Shown here in pieces: positions 22,281 to 34,639 of a stretch of DNA of 64,000 nt. Source of the stretch: Gymnogyps californianus (lineage: Eukaryota; Chordata; Aves; Accipitriformes; Cathartidae); contig NC_059500.1 of the NCBI RefSeq assembly GCF_018139145.2, forward strand, positions 32,407,437 to 32,471,436. Reading direction: 5' to 3'. The first letter of the stretch is position 1. Each line of letters begins with the position of its first letter. A program made the position numbers and the translations under genes. The notes beneath the pieces are model-generated. The model did not search any database, was not told the origin of the DNA, and worked only from the letters and a program-made list of their open reading frames with translations.

Positions 22281-24790
22281 AGAGTTTGTGCACATCACGA
22301 GTTTCTTTCAATTTTTTAATCTCAGAAACTGCTGGGAAGAGGGAAATGCTTTGCCTTCTATTTCATAAATAAGAAAACCATGTAATGGACCTAGATGAAA
22401 CAGATCTCAGCCTACCTTTGGATTTCTAATAGTCTAACATGGTCATGTCACTTTACAGTCAACAGACAGTGCAGAGCGTAATCAGTGAATCCAGCCCTTG
22501 GTCAGGAGGGATGCCTGTGGCATAACAAAGGTGATGAACTGGGGTCTCTCCCAGAAAAGCAGGTTAATCCCCAGGCTATTCTTCCTGTCAGCTTTTTGGA
22601 GACAACTTTTGGCTGGGCAGACAGGAGGAAGGCTTAGTGGGTAATCCAGCAGCTGACTGTCCCCAGGGCATATTTTAAGTTATCTCCAACAGCTCTAGCT
22701 CTCTTGTGGGCCGCCAAACCGTACTCCTGTCACCATGTGATGAGCTCTACCTTGCATTAACTTATTTCAGTGGTAGGAGAAGCTGACCACACACAAATGA
22801 AGCCACAAGGAGAAGGGAGGTAGTGGTGGCAGTGTTGCATGCAACAAAGGGTTGCTTTGTTATCTATTTGAGGGTGGCATCATCTGGCTGCACAAGGAGT
22901 TGTGGAGGTGAAAATGAGGCTGTGAAATCATATGATTAGGCGATTTTCTCCCTGTGATAAAACCTAAATTAAAAATAGACGTTAAACTGTTCAATTAATT
23001 AGAGTGCAATAATGTAGTCTATTCTCGTGCTCTAATTTGTGCCATGTTGAAAGTAGATGCTTCTTCCCCCTCCGCCTCCTTATAAATAAACCATATGCTT
23101 TCTGGATCAACTCATCCAATTATATCTTAATTGTTTCTAGGAGCAAACCTCACTACTACACTAATTGTCATACAAGGATTTGTTCACACAGGGCCTGATT
23201 CCCATTGGTGATATTTTAATTATTATTACAGTGCAAACATGGACTTCAATAGCTTATTAACACTAGAGGGTTTAGTAAACTTTTATCAGCAAACAAATAC
23301 AAAAAAGGATGTTTCCTGTGAGGAGGTTGGTAACCTCTTTGCTTATTTCTTTATGACACCTCTGAAGAAGCTGGAAACCTGAATAGGTGTCAGAAGCCTG
23401 ATTTGGGTATTGGAGATACATATGGTGATGTATCTGACACCACCAACCCCGCAATGATATTTGACATGCACTATATACGTACATAATAGATATATTGCAA
23501 GACAGACAGCATGTAGTGAAAAGGAGGAGTTATTTTCTCATTTTGTTACAACTACATTTCTGAAGTGTAGAAGGCCACATAAGGTTTACAAATAACATTT
23601 AGGCAGGTAGGAGCAGATTTAAATTGAGGTTTAAAAACTCTGAAGAAGGCTTTGATGTTCTGAGCTCCCGCTGACATTCAATGGGGCTTATCCTCCTACA
23701 TCACTTCAGCACTGTTGAATCTGCAGCTTTTCCATGTGTATTTTAGCATATGCCAATAAGCTATGTGGTTAAAGATAGGGAGAGGACAAGAGATGCTGAA
23801 ACTTGCAGTGTCTTATCTATATTAGAGTTTGGTAAGCCTGGAACTTTGTGAAAAATAGGTCTTTACGCTTATTTTAGTTTTACTGGCCATGTGACAATTT
23901 TTAAAACTCTATCTTTTGTTTGACTGTTCCCTTATAAAACAAAAAGTAATGGGAAAAACTCATTTAGAGACAACCAAATCTTTAAGCTTGAATGAAAATA
24001 TTTCTGTTCAGCTGAGACTTGAGTTTCGAAAGCAAATAAGTAAGCAGAAAGACTTTTGGTAACAGATCGCATTTTGACATGAGAAATCAAAATGTGATGT
24101 TTAGGCAGTAGTGGATCAAAAGTAGGCTTCATTTTGCTTGATCTTCCTCTCCTCTTCCTAAAAAATTTCCTTCCTAGTGAGTTACATCTTAAGCTGCTCT
24201 GTGCTGCAGACCTAAAAGCTTTGGTTGACTAGGTTTTGTGTTTTCAGTGATGGGGTGGGAGAGATGAGCTCCACCCAGCTAGAGCACATTGGCTAATAAT
24301 AACTTTGCAACGGTGAGAAACGAGCATTCAATCTGCACCACATCCTTCAAACTAGTCAAAACCATCCCCTCTGCAAAGCGAGACCAGCAGCAGTGTGAGC
24401 TTCCTCAGACCTGCCCAGACGCGTTTCTCACCCCCTCTGAGAAAGAGCCTTTTCTGGGGCTGAGGGGGGCTCCTCTTTAATGTCTTTGCCGAGTTTGGTT
24501 GATGACAACTATGACGGCAGTTTCACTTCACCTAATGGATGCCAGGAAGGTCTTGAAAATGTTCATGGATGGGAATCGTTTAATCACCACCTGGAGCTGG
24601 GTTCTCCCGTTGTGCCCCCACTGTCTTGCACAGTATTATGGCATTTCCAGTTTGCATCAGGGTGAGAGTGGAGAGAATTAGCTCCTGAAAGATTTATTCT
24701 GCTAGGGGTCCTATACACGAAGAAACTTACTGAAAGATGTTGGAAAATGCTTGTTCTTATTCTGCGCTTTCAACCAAGCTGGTCCATTCT
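22281..24790. other. Noncoding region; AT-rich, possible conserved element
   Basis: No gene recognised. The part at 22925-23260 is AT-rich with many TAAT/ATTA cores and looks like the composition of developmental conserved noncoding elements, but conservation cannot be judged from one sequence. The rest appears unique. Confidence 0.4.
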
Positions 24791-24799
24791 CTTCGCTTT

Positions 24800-25000
24800 G
24801 TAAAAGTAGAGGCTTGCGGCCACCAGCTCTGTGCTAGGACACCTGGGTTTGAGCTCCAAACTCGATTCTCCGTGTGGCTATGTGAAGTGCTCTCAGCCTG
24901 AAATCCAGCTCTGTAAAGCAGTCATCCACACCTCTGCTTCGAGCTCATTTAGGGAAGGAGAGCACTTTGTACAGGGCCTAGTGCGATGAGGCCATGTTCT
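24800..25000 (+). repeat. Possible tRNA-derived SINE fossil
   Basis: The order 'ctaggacacctgggtttgagctcc' and then a degraded core resembles the head of amniote tRNA-derived SINEs, where a B-box-like 'gggttcgaatcc' follows 'gctaggagtcagg'. It is strongly diverged and boundaries are uncertain. Confidence 0.35.
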
Positions 25001-25030
25001 CAGTTTAAGGACCATCTGGGCTACTTCATT

Positions 25031-25048
25031 CTATTGATTAATCAATAG
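25031..25048. repeat. 18-bp perfect palindrome
   Basis: CTATTGATTAATCAATAG is its own reverse complement. It contains paired homeodomain-like ATTGATTAATCAAT half-sites. Function is unknown. Confidence 0.9.
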
Positions 25049-28000
25049 TGATACAGTTAGAAATAAGATGCAGAACAGCAGCTTTCAAAGTGTGGAAGCT
25101 CTCTGGCTGGCATAGCTATGCATATGATGTGGCTCCCTCGAGGTCAAAGAGTGAACTTTTATCTAAAGTTAAGCCTGAATATACTATTATTTCCCTTTCA
25201 GCAATCCACTAGCAGATAATCCAATAAATGCGGCATGAGAGAGGAGGGACACCTATTGTTGCTGCAACAACTTGAGCAGGAAAGCAAGACTGGAGACCAA
25301 TGATAAAGCACAAGTATCCAGACTCAAGAAGAACTGGACTAGGGTTAAGCTAAGTGCCAGTCCTGACATACATGCCGCATGGCTGGACAGGCACTGCAAG
25401 CTGCCCTGGCTGGATGCAGATGCAAAGGTGGACGGAGATGCAAAGGGGTCATGCGCCAGCAGAGCCCCAGCCGACTCCAGCTACCCCATGAGTGCAGAAC
25501 CCTCCTCCCTCACTTGCCCCCCAACAAGGAGGCAGGAGACGTGGGGCTTGGCACACAGGTGGTCCTGTGCCTGCTGAGACACTTTGCTGTCCCTCAAGAG
25601 TCACTAACGGGGCAGCCGTGCTCCACTCCCACTCCTTTGTGCCATGGGAGTAGCGAAAAGGGGCCAGAAAAGGGAAAGCCATGCCGAAGAGAAGAGCAGC
25701 CTGTTGTTGCATGTGTTGCAGCACTCGCTGGAGCTGAGCTGGGGTGTGTGCTGTTCGGTACTGCTAGCTCTGCCACCAGAATATTGCCTGGGAGAAGACA
25801 CCAGCGAGGATGACAAGTGTGATATTAACTGCCAGCAGAAAATACAAAAAAAAAAGGATAAGGAAATTTTAAAGGGTAAGGTTACACTGTCTGGATTTAT
25901 TCTCCTGTGAGGAAAAAACTAAGGAGAGAGACTTCTAGATCTTTCTAGCTGCAAAGACAACCTGGCCTCTCTAAAATGAAAGTGTAGACTGACTCCTTGT
26001 GTCTACAGCCAGATGAACTGAACTAATAGCACTGAAAGAGCCAGACACTTGCCCCATTTCAGCACTGGTTCCCATGCCAAAAGAGATCCAGCTCATGCAC
26101 TTTATCGGGCATGGACAGAGGCACCACCACCAAAGCTCCATTCCTGTGAAAGGATACTGTGCTGGACTGTGTCTGCAATTCAAGCATGCAAATATTTTGC
26201 CAAGTAGCTGTTCACTGGCTTGAGGAACAGTGGGTGCTTGCATAACCCCACTTCAAGTGGAGGTGCTTACACCACAGGTGGCTGATGCCTCTCTGGCTCC
26301 TGCTCGGGTGCTTGTTGGGGAGGACGGTGGCACTCGTGGACGGGGGCAAACCCAACACCTCAACTCAGCTCTCTGCTCCACCTGTGGGTGTTTCACATGA
26401 GGCTGTTTGGTGTGGGAGTTCCCCACCTGAAAAAAGCAATATTGCCACTACCCCACCCCAATGAAAATGAAAGGAAAATGAAAGGCATGAGGTACTCAGA
26501 TCCTGCCGTGGAGGCATAGCAGTATTATGCAGAGCTGGGCTCATTACAGTTTCTTCAAGACTGGTTCATGCTGCAGTAGGACCCCTGACAGCATCTCAAT
26601 TAGTAATCTGATGGAGACAATCTGGGCCTATTCTTCAGTTATTTGGTGGCTGCTTTTTGCTGCTTTGGTAGCACAAAGGAGCCTTATTTCAGGCGGGGAT
26701 CTCTTTTTTGAGGTCAATACCAGAGATAAAACCTCTGACATTCAAAGATTTTGTAGCCAAACAGAAGAAGATGCCAGAAACCCAGCCGGGAACCTTGAGG
26801 AGGAGAAGCTGGAGGAACAGTGATGAGGGCTTTCCCGTGGTCTGAAACCCTCTGCACTGTTGTCCACAAAGCCCTGAGGACCTGAGTCCCCCCTACTCCA
26901 CCCTGCTCCAGTACCATTAACAAGCAGAGTGGGGAGACCAGTCAAACTCACTTCTGAAGACACCAACGTATTACATGTCAGAAAGCCCTGTGCATGAGCC
27001 TTTCTTTGGGACTATGTGTGAGGCAATTTGTAATCTGACCCTAAAATGTTCTTTTTAAGCAAAACAGAGGTCTATGACTCATATTACTGATAGACAATAT
27101 CACTTGGCGTATAGCCAAATTGGCACAAATGGACACTTTATTTAGAGTACGTGTATACATATGTATAGTTGTATTTACATTTCTGTTAGGTTATCTTTCT
27201 CCATCTTCCCTTCATATTTGCTTTTCATTCTGCCTCCCTTTCCTAGTCCACACATGCCCTTGCTGTAACAGTACTCTTCTGATACTTGTGTTTCTTCTTT
27301 AGTTGCAAAACGGAGACTTTTGACGGTTGGAGGTTTAAACAGAAAATCTCGGGTGCTTCACTGTAATTTTCAAAGCTAACTCAACCTGTTGGGAACCTAA
27401 TGCCTTATTGAAAATAAAGAGGACTTAGGATTTTAAATTTCTGATTCTCTTTTGGAAAGGACACATAAACTGCCTGTCTTCAAAGTGCCATAAATGAGAT
27501 GAATTCATGGGCCAATCCTGTTCCTAATGAGAAACTCATGTGTTACTGCAATGATACGCAAGAATAAGTAGTTGGAGGTAAAAGTCTTTTTACCTAGATT
27601 TCTATCTTAACCTTTCCCCATTTCATTCATCTGGATTTGTAAAGTACGCAAAATCTTTCAGCTGGGCAACTCTGCAATGCTGTCCCACTGCCATGAATAT
27701 GGATTGAATCTTTACTGATCTTCTGCACTGTTTCAGACTCTTCCATATTTCAAAGGTATAAATTTCAGCTTCAAGAACAAAAGCTAATCTCGATGCAATT
27801 GCACAAAAAAAAATCATTATAAGAGGCACAAAATGAATTACAGCTATTAGGAGGAAACTTTCCACTGTTTTTCACAACTAACACTATTATTTGCTCCGAC
27901 AAAACCAGCAAAGACCACTGGACAATTAATAGCACACAGAGATAATTATGACATTGCTATTCACAAGCAAAAATCTTATGTTTGATTACTCAAGGGACCT

Positions 28001-30470
28001 GTTCCACACTTTCACCTTTGTTCAGATGTTTTTTATCTACAGCATATTTTCTTACCCAAGGAGTTATTTATACTTGATAGGATATTTTTACTGTTGCCAC
28101 TAGAGGTCTATTCACCACTACAAATATAAAAGAAAGAGGCAAGCAATGCATTTTCTTCTCTGGATTTTATTTCTTTTAATTACTGTTCATTGTTAGTATT
28201 GGAGTAACAATCTAACGTAACATGGTTGTGGATGCCTTATAGTAATAGCCAAGAAGTCAGAAAGTGTCACTATTTTTTTAGGGTGTATACAATTTGGTCT
28301 TACTAATGTCATCCTTTTGGTTTGGTAATGGGCACTTTTTAATTTTTTTTTCCTTTCGGGACAGAGCAGTTAGTTGCTGCACCCAGATCCGTGCAGCCCA
28401 GCTATGACAACTGATAGGTGTATAAATACATTCCCCTGTGATAACAAAAGAAAAGGCAAGTGTTCCTGCCCTCCCCAGATTTGCTTCCGGGGAGATACAT
28501 TCAGTTACCACAGACTTCAGCAGGATTTGTTTCAGCTCAGGTGAGAGCAGAGTCTGTCCTTTTGTTCCCCAAGGTTTCCTGCTCCCTCTTTCCCTCCTTC
28601 CATCTTTCTCTGTCAGAGTCCGTGTGAACTCTGCCTTTGCCCAGTTTATCTTTTCATCCCTTGCACTGTGCAGCCTCCTGTTTATGTGTTACATCCCAGG
28701 GTTTCTATGAGGTTTCTAACACTTTCCCTGTTTCAGCTGACATTAAATGCAGGCTTTCTTGCTGATTATCCAAAACATGCCTCTGCTTGGCTCTGGAGGA
28801 AAGGAACAATACTGCTCTGTAAAGGTGGGGTTTGGTCAGCCTCAACTTCGCTCTGTTCCCATTGTTAATCAGGAGTAAAATTCCTGCTGACTTCAGTGAG
28901 ACCAAAGTTAGGCTGAAACTCATGGCATTTGAAAATCTTCTCTTTACATCCTTCGGATCCATTTTTCTAAAGGACTGAAATTAGAAGGCACTTAATGAAC
29001 TCCACCAGTTTTTTCTCTAGTCAGTTTAAAAGCTATCCTGCCCATCCTCTCCTCTTCAATCTGTGTAGATGATCTTAGCGCAGGACAGGATCATGTCCCA
29101 CCCCAGGAGAAGTGGTAAGAGGAAATCTCATATGGGAGAGAGACTTACCTGAAGCATTTTTCCCTGCGTCTCTCTGGAATCAAGAAGTGTCAAAAGCACA
29201 GAGCTGACTCTCATGTTTGTCCCCAGAGCCATCGTCCAGCATGCCATCTCACTCCATGCGGGCCCCATGCCTGTGCCTTTGCCTTCCCTGGACCCACCCT
29301 GGCTCAGCTCTATCCACCAACCCACCATGACCTCGGGTCCCCCACCTGGCCTCCTCACACAGTCCAGAGGCTGTAGGAACAGTGTCCTGGGCATTACAGG
29401 AGGAAACAGGACAGCCCTGCTCTCTGAGCCTCTCACTGCCAGTGTACAAATGGGACGGGGAGGAGGAACACCATCTGGGCCAAGGCCTGTTGCCTGCAAT
29501 TTACAAAATAATAATGCAGACCTGGATGTTAAACTTGTGATTCAGACACTGAGAATCTCTGGATTGCTCGGTTTTAACCCCTGTCCCCTTTGCTACGTTG
29601 CTGTTTCCATGCGATGTGCCACCAGTGTCCTCGGGGCTCTTGTCATCTGTGCGGGAGCTTCATTTTCGGGAATCAAGCAATCGCTCAGCTCCAGACTCAA
29701 AACCCTCAGGTCAGCCCATGCTGCCTTGGTGGGAGCTCCTGGCTTTCCAGCGCCAGGGGCTAGTCATGCTGCATTTCCCAGTCCTTGCCCCTGAAGCCTC
29801 TTGACATCTGGAAAAAGATGCTGGGGGTGGTTCAGCAGCAGCCTCCCAGCCTCCACCTCTTTATTCCACCCTGCTCAGCCTACATCACTCCCCCCACCCC
29901 GCTCACTCCTTTTTTGTCCTGTGGGCCATAAAAGCTTGGGAAAACTCTTTTTGGACGGGGAACTCACTTTTACCCAAGCTGCCTGCCAAGCACATGAATG
30001 TCAGGAAGTTTAACCCTTTGATGACCCGCTCATGTATTCCTACCCTAATCATTGGACTGATTGATCAAAACATCACTTTGAATGGATCAGTCAACAACCT
30101 GTGGGCATTTTACAAATTAATTTCCAAGTTTCCTCTTCCTCTACCAATGAAGATTGGTAATGAAGCTGAGTACAGGTGGGGAGGTCACCTCAGGATAAGT
30201 GTTTTAATAATTCACCTTGGTGTCGAATCAGCAGAGTTTGCAGCAGGAGAGGCTCAGCGTCCTGCACAAAGATCTCTTGTTTGTCAAGCACTTACATGGT
30301 GCCTGAGAGACCGTTCTGACACACGAGATGGTGCACATGAACCATCCCTGGCAACTGGTGATCCTCAAGATATAACTCAAGGTTCCTGAGCAAATGCTGG
30401 TGAGCACTGGGGCTGTCTTACATATCCCTCTCTCTGACGGTACACAATCCTCTCCTCCCCTCCTATTTTG
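25049..30470. other. Noncoding region, no gene recognised
   Basis: GC-rich patches at about 25370-25760 and 29200-29930 lengthen chance open frames (193 codons at 29213-29794), but I recognise no protein. The segment at about 30010-30240 contains several TCF-like CTTTGAT/ATCAAAAC words. No repeat family is evident. Confidence 0.5.
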
Positions 30471-30575
30471 TGCCTTGCCTTGCCTTGCCTTGCCTTGCCT
30501 TGCCTTGCCTTGCCTTGCCTTCCCTTCCCTTCCCTTCCCTTCCCTTCCCTTCCCTTCCCTTCCCTTCCCTTCCCT
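30471..30575 (+). repeat. (TGCCT)10(TCCCT)11 pentanucleotide microsatellite
   Basis: Ten perfect TGCCT units (30471-30520) switch abruptly to eleven perfect TCCCT units (30521-30575). There are no interruptions in either half. The second half is pure pyrimidine on the plus strand. It creates repetitive chance open frames on both strands. Confidence 0.97.
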
Positions 30576-33079
30576 TCTGTCATTTGAGGGTATAATTTGT
30601 TGTCTCACAGCAAGTTGTTGTGGTGAGGAGGGTGCTGAGACCAACTTGTACAGCATGAGAAACTTCTGCCCTCTCGCTTCTTTTGAGACCTGGCTTGGAG
30701 CAGGCTTGTGGTGGAGCTCTGGATGCTGCTGGTGGATGGGTGTTGTGTATCTTCTGCTTTGCTTGATGCAGAGAAATGGTGCTTCTCCACTGTCCCACCG
30801 TGTTAGAGCATCCAAGAGAGAGATCCATAGTAGGAAGCTGTTACTGCCTGCCAAGTCCAGCCCTCCGGGCTCAGGCAAGGTGTATGCCTCCTTGAACAAA
30901 ATGTTTACATGGCCCTTTTGGAGTGTTTGTATGACCTCAGCCATTTCCCCTTCCTGGCCACAAAGCTCCTGCATTCAAGCTCTGGGGTGAGGTCTGGTGC
31001 GGGCTCCTCACTCCACGTGGCTGCAGAGCTGAGGTCATGACTGAGACTGGTGCCTGGCTGTGCCTCTACTGTTTCCTCATGCCATTTGGTTGTGGGATAG
31101 ATGACTCGTTATAGCTCTGTAGTGTACAGCCATTTCTAATATTTGAGTCTGCTTGCTTCCCTTCTGCAGTACTCAAAAATTGTTGCTCTCTGTGGTTTTT
31201 ACAGGCATGCTTCAGACCATGTGTGCGCAGAAGGGATAATCCTGCCCTAAAACGCTGATATGCAATCATTCCTTTGGGACCTAAGCGTTGGCTCCCCTTT
31301 CCCTTGCATCCAAAGCAGTCGACTGAGACTCAAGCTGGCTTCAGTGGGAGGTGAGGTGCTCCTACTTTGGCAGGAGTTGTGAGGTACTTGTTTAGGGTAG
31401 CTCTCATCCTGCTGTAGCCATACTAATCAGACAGACGGGCACTGACAAACCCATGCACCTCCATTGGCTTGTACAAATCTAAAGACAGGCCCAGGGAGGA
31501 CCTGCAGATACCTTCTGGTCCTCCTGTCCCACAGTAGACTCAACAGATCAGGACTGCTCCCAATGCACATTTCTCTGTATTACTCCTCCACACCTATCAT
31601 AACCCCTTTTTAAAAAAAATTGGTTCCCATGCTTTCTGCCCTTTCTCTCCCCTTGTTTCCCATTGTGCCATTCCCAAATCTCTTGCTGCAATTCCCACCC
31701 ATTTTCTGTTTCTATTTTGGTGAACCACGGGGAGTGGTTTATTCCTCTGCGCCATACAGCAAACCTCTGACTATTTGAAGACTTATTCCCCGGCTCCCCT
31801 TGGGAGAAATTTTCTGTGCACATTAAACAGGCACAGGTCTTTCAGCCCTCCCTCATGGGCTGCAGGAAGGTGAGCTGGGAGCAGGTCCCAGCATACTCAG
31901 TGCCCTTCACATGTCAAATGGATGCCATGCACCAGGTCCAAATCTGCCCCGGCAGACTTTCAGGAGTATTCAGATCATGGACCTACACACCACTGTTTTC
32001 CTTGCAGCCTCCCTTCTCCCAAGCACTAATGAGGGCAACATTTAACAGTGATTGGCTGTGCCATTAAACGTCCAACGTTTCTACTCAAAAAAATCAGGAA
32101 GGTTACCCACACAGCAGGCTTAGCCAACTGTCTCTCTGGAGGGCACTCCCCCAAAAAAAGAGGGGAAAAAAGGAGAAATGAATTTTAATTATGCCTTTTG
32201 TGAAAATGCGAAGAGGACAGATACTCAAAGTGCTTTGATTATGGCTGATACGATTTTGCTAGTAGCAATCTGCATCCAAAAAAGTAGGAACCTCCATCCA
32301 CAGAGATTTTTAATTCTGATGTTGGCTTTGTCCATTGTAAGGATCTTGTTTGGGTTTTTTTGTTGTGCATTCCAAGTGCCATTTTTTATTCTGTTACTGT
32401 TTAAATAGAAATTAGCAACAAAATAATGAAATAGAAGTGTAGCAGAAAGGAAGTACATTTAAGGACAGCAAAGACACAGGGAGCATTACATTGCATTGGA
32501 TTTTAACGGATTGTCCTGTGCTGAAGGTCACTGAAATTATCCATGCAAAGCCCCCATGGAGTTTTAGGGAAGGCAACCCTCGAGAAAGACACTGAGGCTG
32601 GAGCCTGGCTGTGCACGTTTGTGCTAAGAGCTTTCCTTCTGCTGCTAAACTTAGGTACGTTTGCGGCCAGACCTACCGAACCCTGTCCACCTCTCTGCTC
32701 TGCAGGAAAGGCTTGTGCAGGCTCTTCTCATCTGGCTGAGGTGGAGCAGATTGTCTCATCCTTTCTCCTAGCCATGTGGTTGGGAAGGTCTGCCCATGCA
32801 GTAGGTGGAAAGGGAGATGTGGTCAGGTCTGGGGGAGCCTCAAAAGGAGCGTGTCAGTTGAACTTGCTTCTGCTCTGACAGAGCTGTTTCATCCTTGCCT
32901 TACTTCAGCACAGCTTCCCAGATTTACAGTGAGTTTTCTGTTTTTGTCTTTTTTTCCCATTTCCTAGCTCTTTGTTTGAACAGGACAGAACTAGAATGAA
33001 AACCACCCATTATCTTTATGGCAGCGTTACCTGAAGGTCCCAAACAATACCATGGGATCACCAGGATAAGCCCTTTACA
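30576..33079. other. Noncoding region, no gene recognised
   Basis: Unique-looking DNA with short chance open frames only. A 248-codon minus-strand frame (30228-30974) exists because the pentanucleotide array contains no stop codons. Confidence 0.5.
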
Positions 33080-33145
33080 CCCCTGAGCAAAGAGAAACAT
33101 GCTGCCCTGAAGAGCTTTTAATCTAAAGTAGGTTTTCTCGGTTCT
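33080..33145 (-). repeat. Fossil SINE/LINE tail fragment (antisense)
   Basis: The pattern 'aacatgctgccctgaagagcttttaatctaaagta' resembles the amniote repeat consensus 'cagtccctgccccaaagagcttacaatctaa'. Only a short piece remains. Identified by eye. Confidence 0.4.
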
Positions 33146-34639
33146 GTTAACCTAGCCTGTGTTACATTACAGTCACTTACTGGTTTTACAGGTTTTATCA
33201 TAGCACAAATCTCCATAGGCAGACAGAAAGATGCTTTACACTTTGCTCTCTGTTCCCAATGTGATACAGCACACAGCTGGAGAAGTGTAAACCTATATGG
33301 TAATACAGGTAAAGGTTAGGGGATACTTCTGTAGTTTCCAGAAGACAAGTAAAAAGAATACAAAATTTATTCTCCTCCCCTTAAATCTTCACTCCTTTCA
33401 AACACACATCTGGATTTTGCACAGTCTATGAAGAGCTGAACATGGCAAAGAGCATGTCTCCATGGAGGCTTAAGAGTGTGAGTACCGGTTGTGCCCCTCA
33501 GTGGAAAGGAGAAGTCCCATGTCAGCTTTTTTTTCCTGTTTCACACTTCTTTGAAGCTTGTTGGCTTTGCTCTTCACCTCATCAAAAAGTCACATAATGC
33601 ATATCAGGGTAGGCCTCGTGCTATTGACCATGACCAATGCAAAAGATGAGGTCTGTACGACCACATGGGCCATGAACACCAAAACCACCCCACCGCATTG
33701 CCTTGAGCCATGCCATTAATCTATGACCTAAAGGCTTTCCGAGTCGTGGAGGTAAAAATGGTAGTTTTCCTGATCTGGAGTGACAAGCTTCCTTGCATTC
33801 ATGTTCCAAAAAAGCTCAATAGGAATAAAATGGTGAAAGGGTCACATCTTCACTACATGTGAATCACAGGCCGGAGGCGGACACCCCAACAGGCAGCAGC
33901 TGGGAAACAGCCCAGTGAAAGAAAGCAGGGCACTTGTCCTGACATACTTTGTTTTGCATCCAGAGGTTTAGAAGAAATCCTGCTGGCCTTGATGCTGGAG
34001 CTGTTTACTCTTTTTAGGCTTGACAGCATATTATTAACTGCAACGGCAGAGAACGCCATCTGTCTTTTCCTGAGCTATTTGATCAGTCTGTGAGTTGGAG
34101 GTTCTGTTGGTTTTTTAGAGGAAAAGATGTAATTGTCCTGATTTGGTGAAAGATCTCGAATTATCATATCTAAAGCAGAAATTTAAACTCTCAGACTTCT
34201 TTTCTTTCCTTTATGGCCTCTCAATATCCTGAGCCCATTTTCTCTTGACAGTTTACTCCTTTTAGTAATCATTTGTAGGCAATGCAGGAAATAGAAGAAG
34301 AAGACAAATAGGATGATAGAGTGGGACTTCAAAGGTTTTGGGGCAGGTCATCAGCTAACATGTCTAGCTTAATAAGTAGCACTGGTTGTTTCTTTTCATT
34401 ATCATCTGAATTTTGATTTTCAATCTTTTTCCCTCTGCAATTAATAGGACTAGAATTTTGCTTTTCTACTCTTTTTTTTTTTTTTTTTAATGGACTGTTG
34501 TCTATGGGTGGTTAAATTTGGAGACCCTAGCACCTACCAAGAGACATCTGACAAAGGGTGTTAGTAGGAAGGTAGACTGGCTATACTTGGGAAGAGCTTT
34601 AGGATAAGTATCACAGAAACTGGAAGCATTATGAGTAGG
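33146..34639. other. Noncoding region, no gene recognised
   Basis: Contains a 17-bp T-run at 34472-34488. No gene or family recognised. The 5 bp at 34635-34639 are the left copy of the target duplication of the adjacent solo LTR. Confidence 0.5.

Noticed and set aside
24840..24870. Possible functional tRNA gene from a B-box-like word
   Set aside because: No acceptor-stem pairing or complete cloverleaf; better explained as a tRNA-derived SINE fossil.
29213..29794. 193-codon plus-strand open frame
   Set aside because: It lies in a GC-rich patch where stops are rare. The opposite strand is also open and no domain is recognisable.
30228..30974. 248-codon minus-strand open frame, the longest outside the provirus
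   Set aside because: It crosses the pentanucleotide array, which contains no stop codon in any frame. The flanking sequence shows no recognisable protein and overlaps an equally open plus-strand frame.
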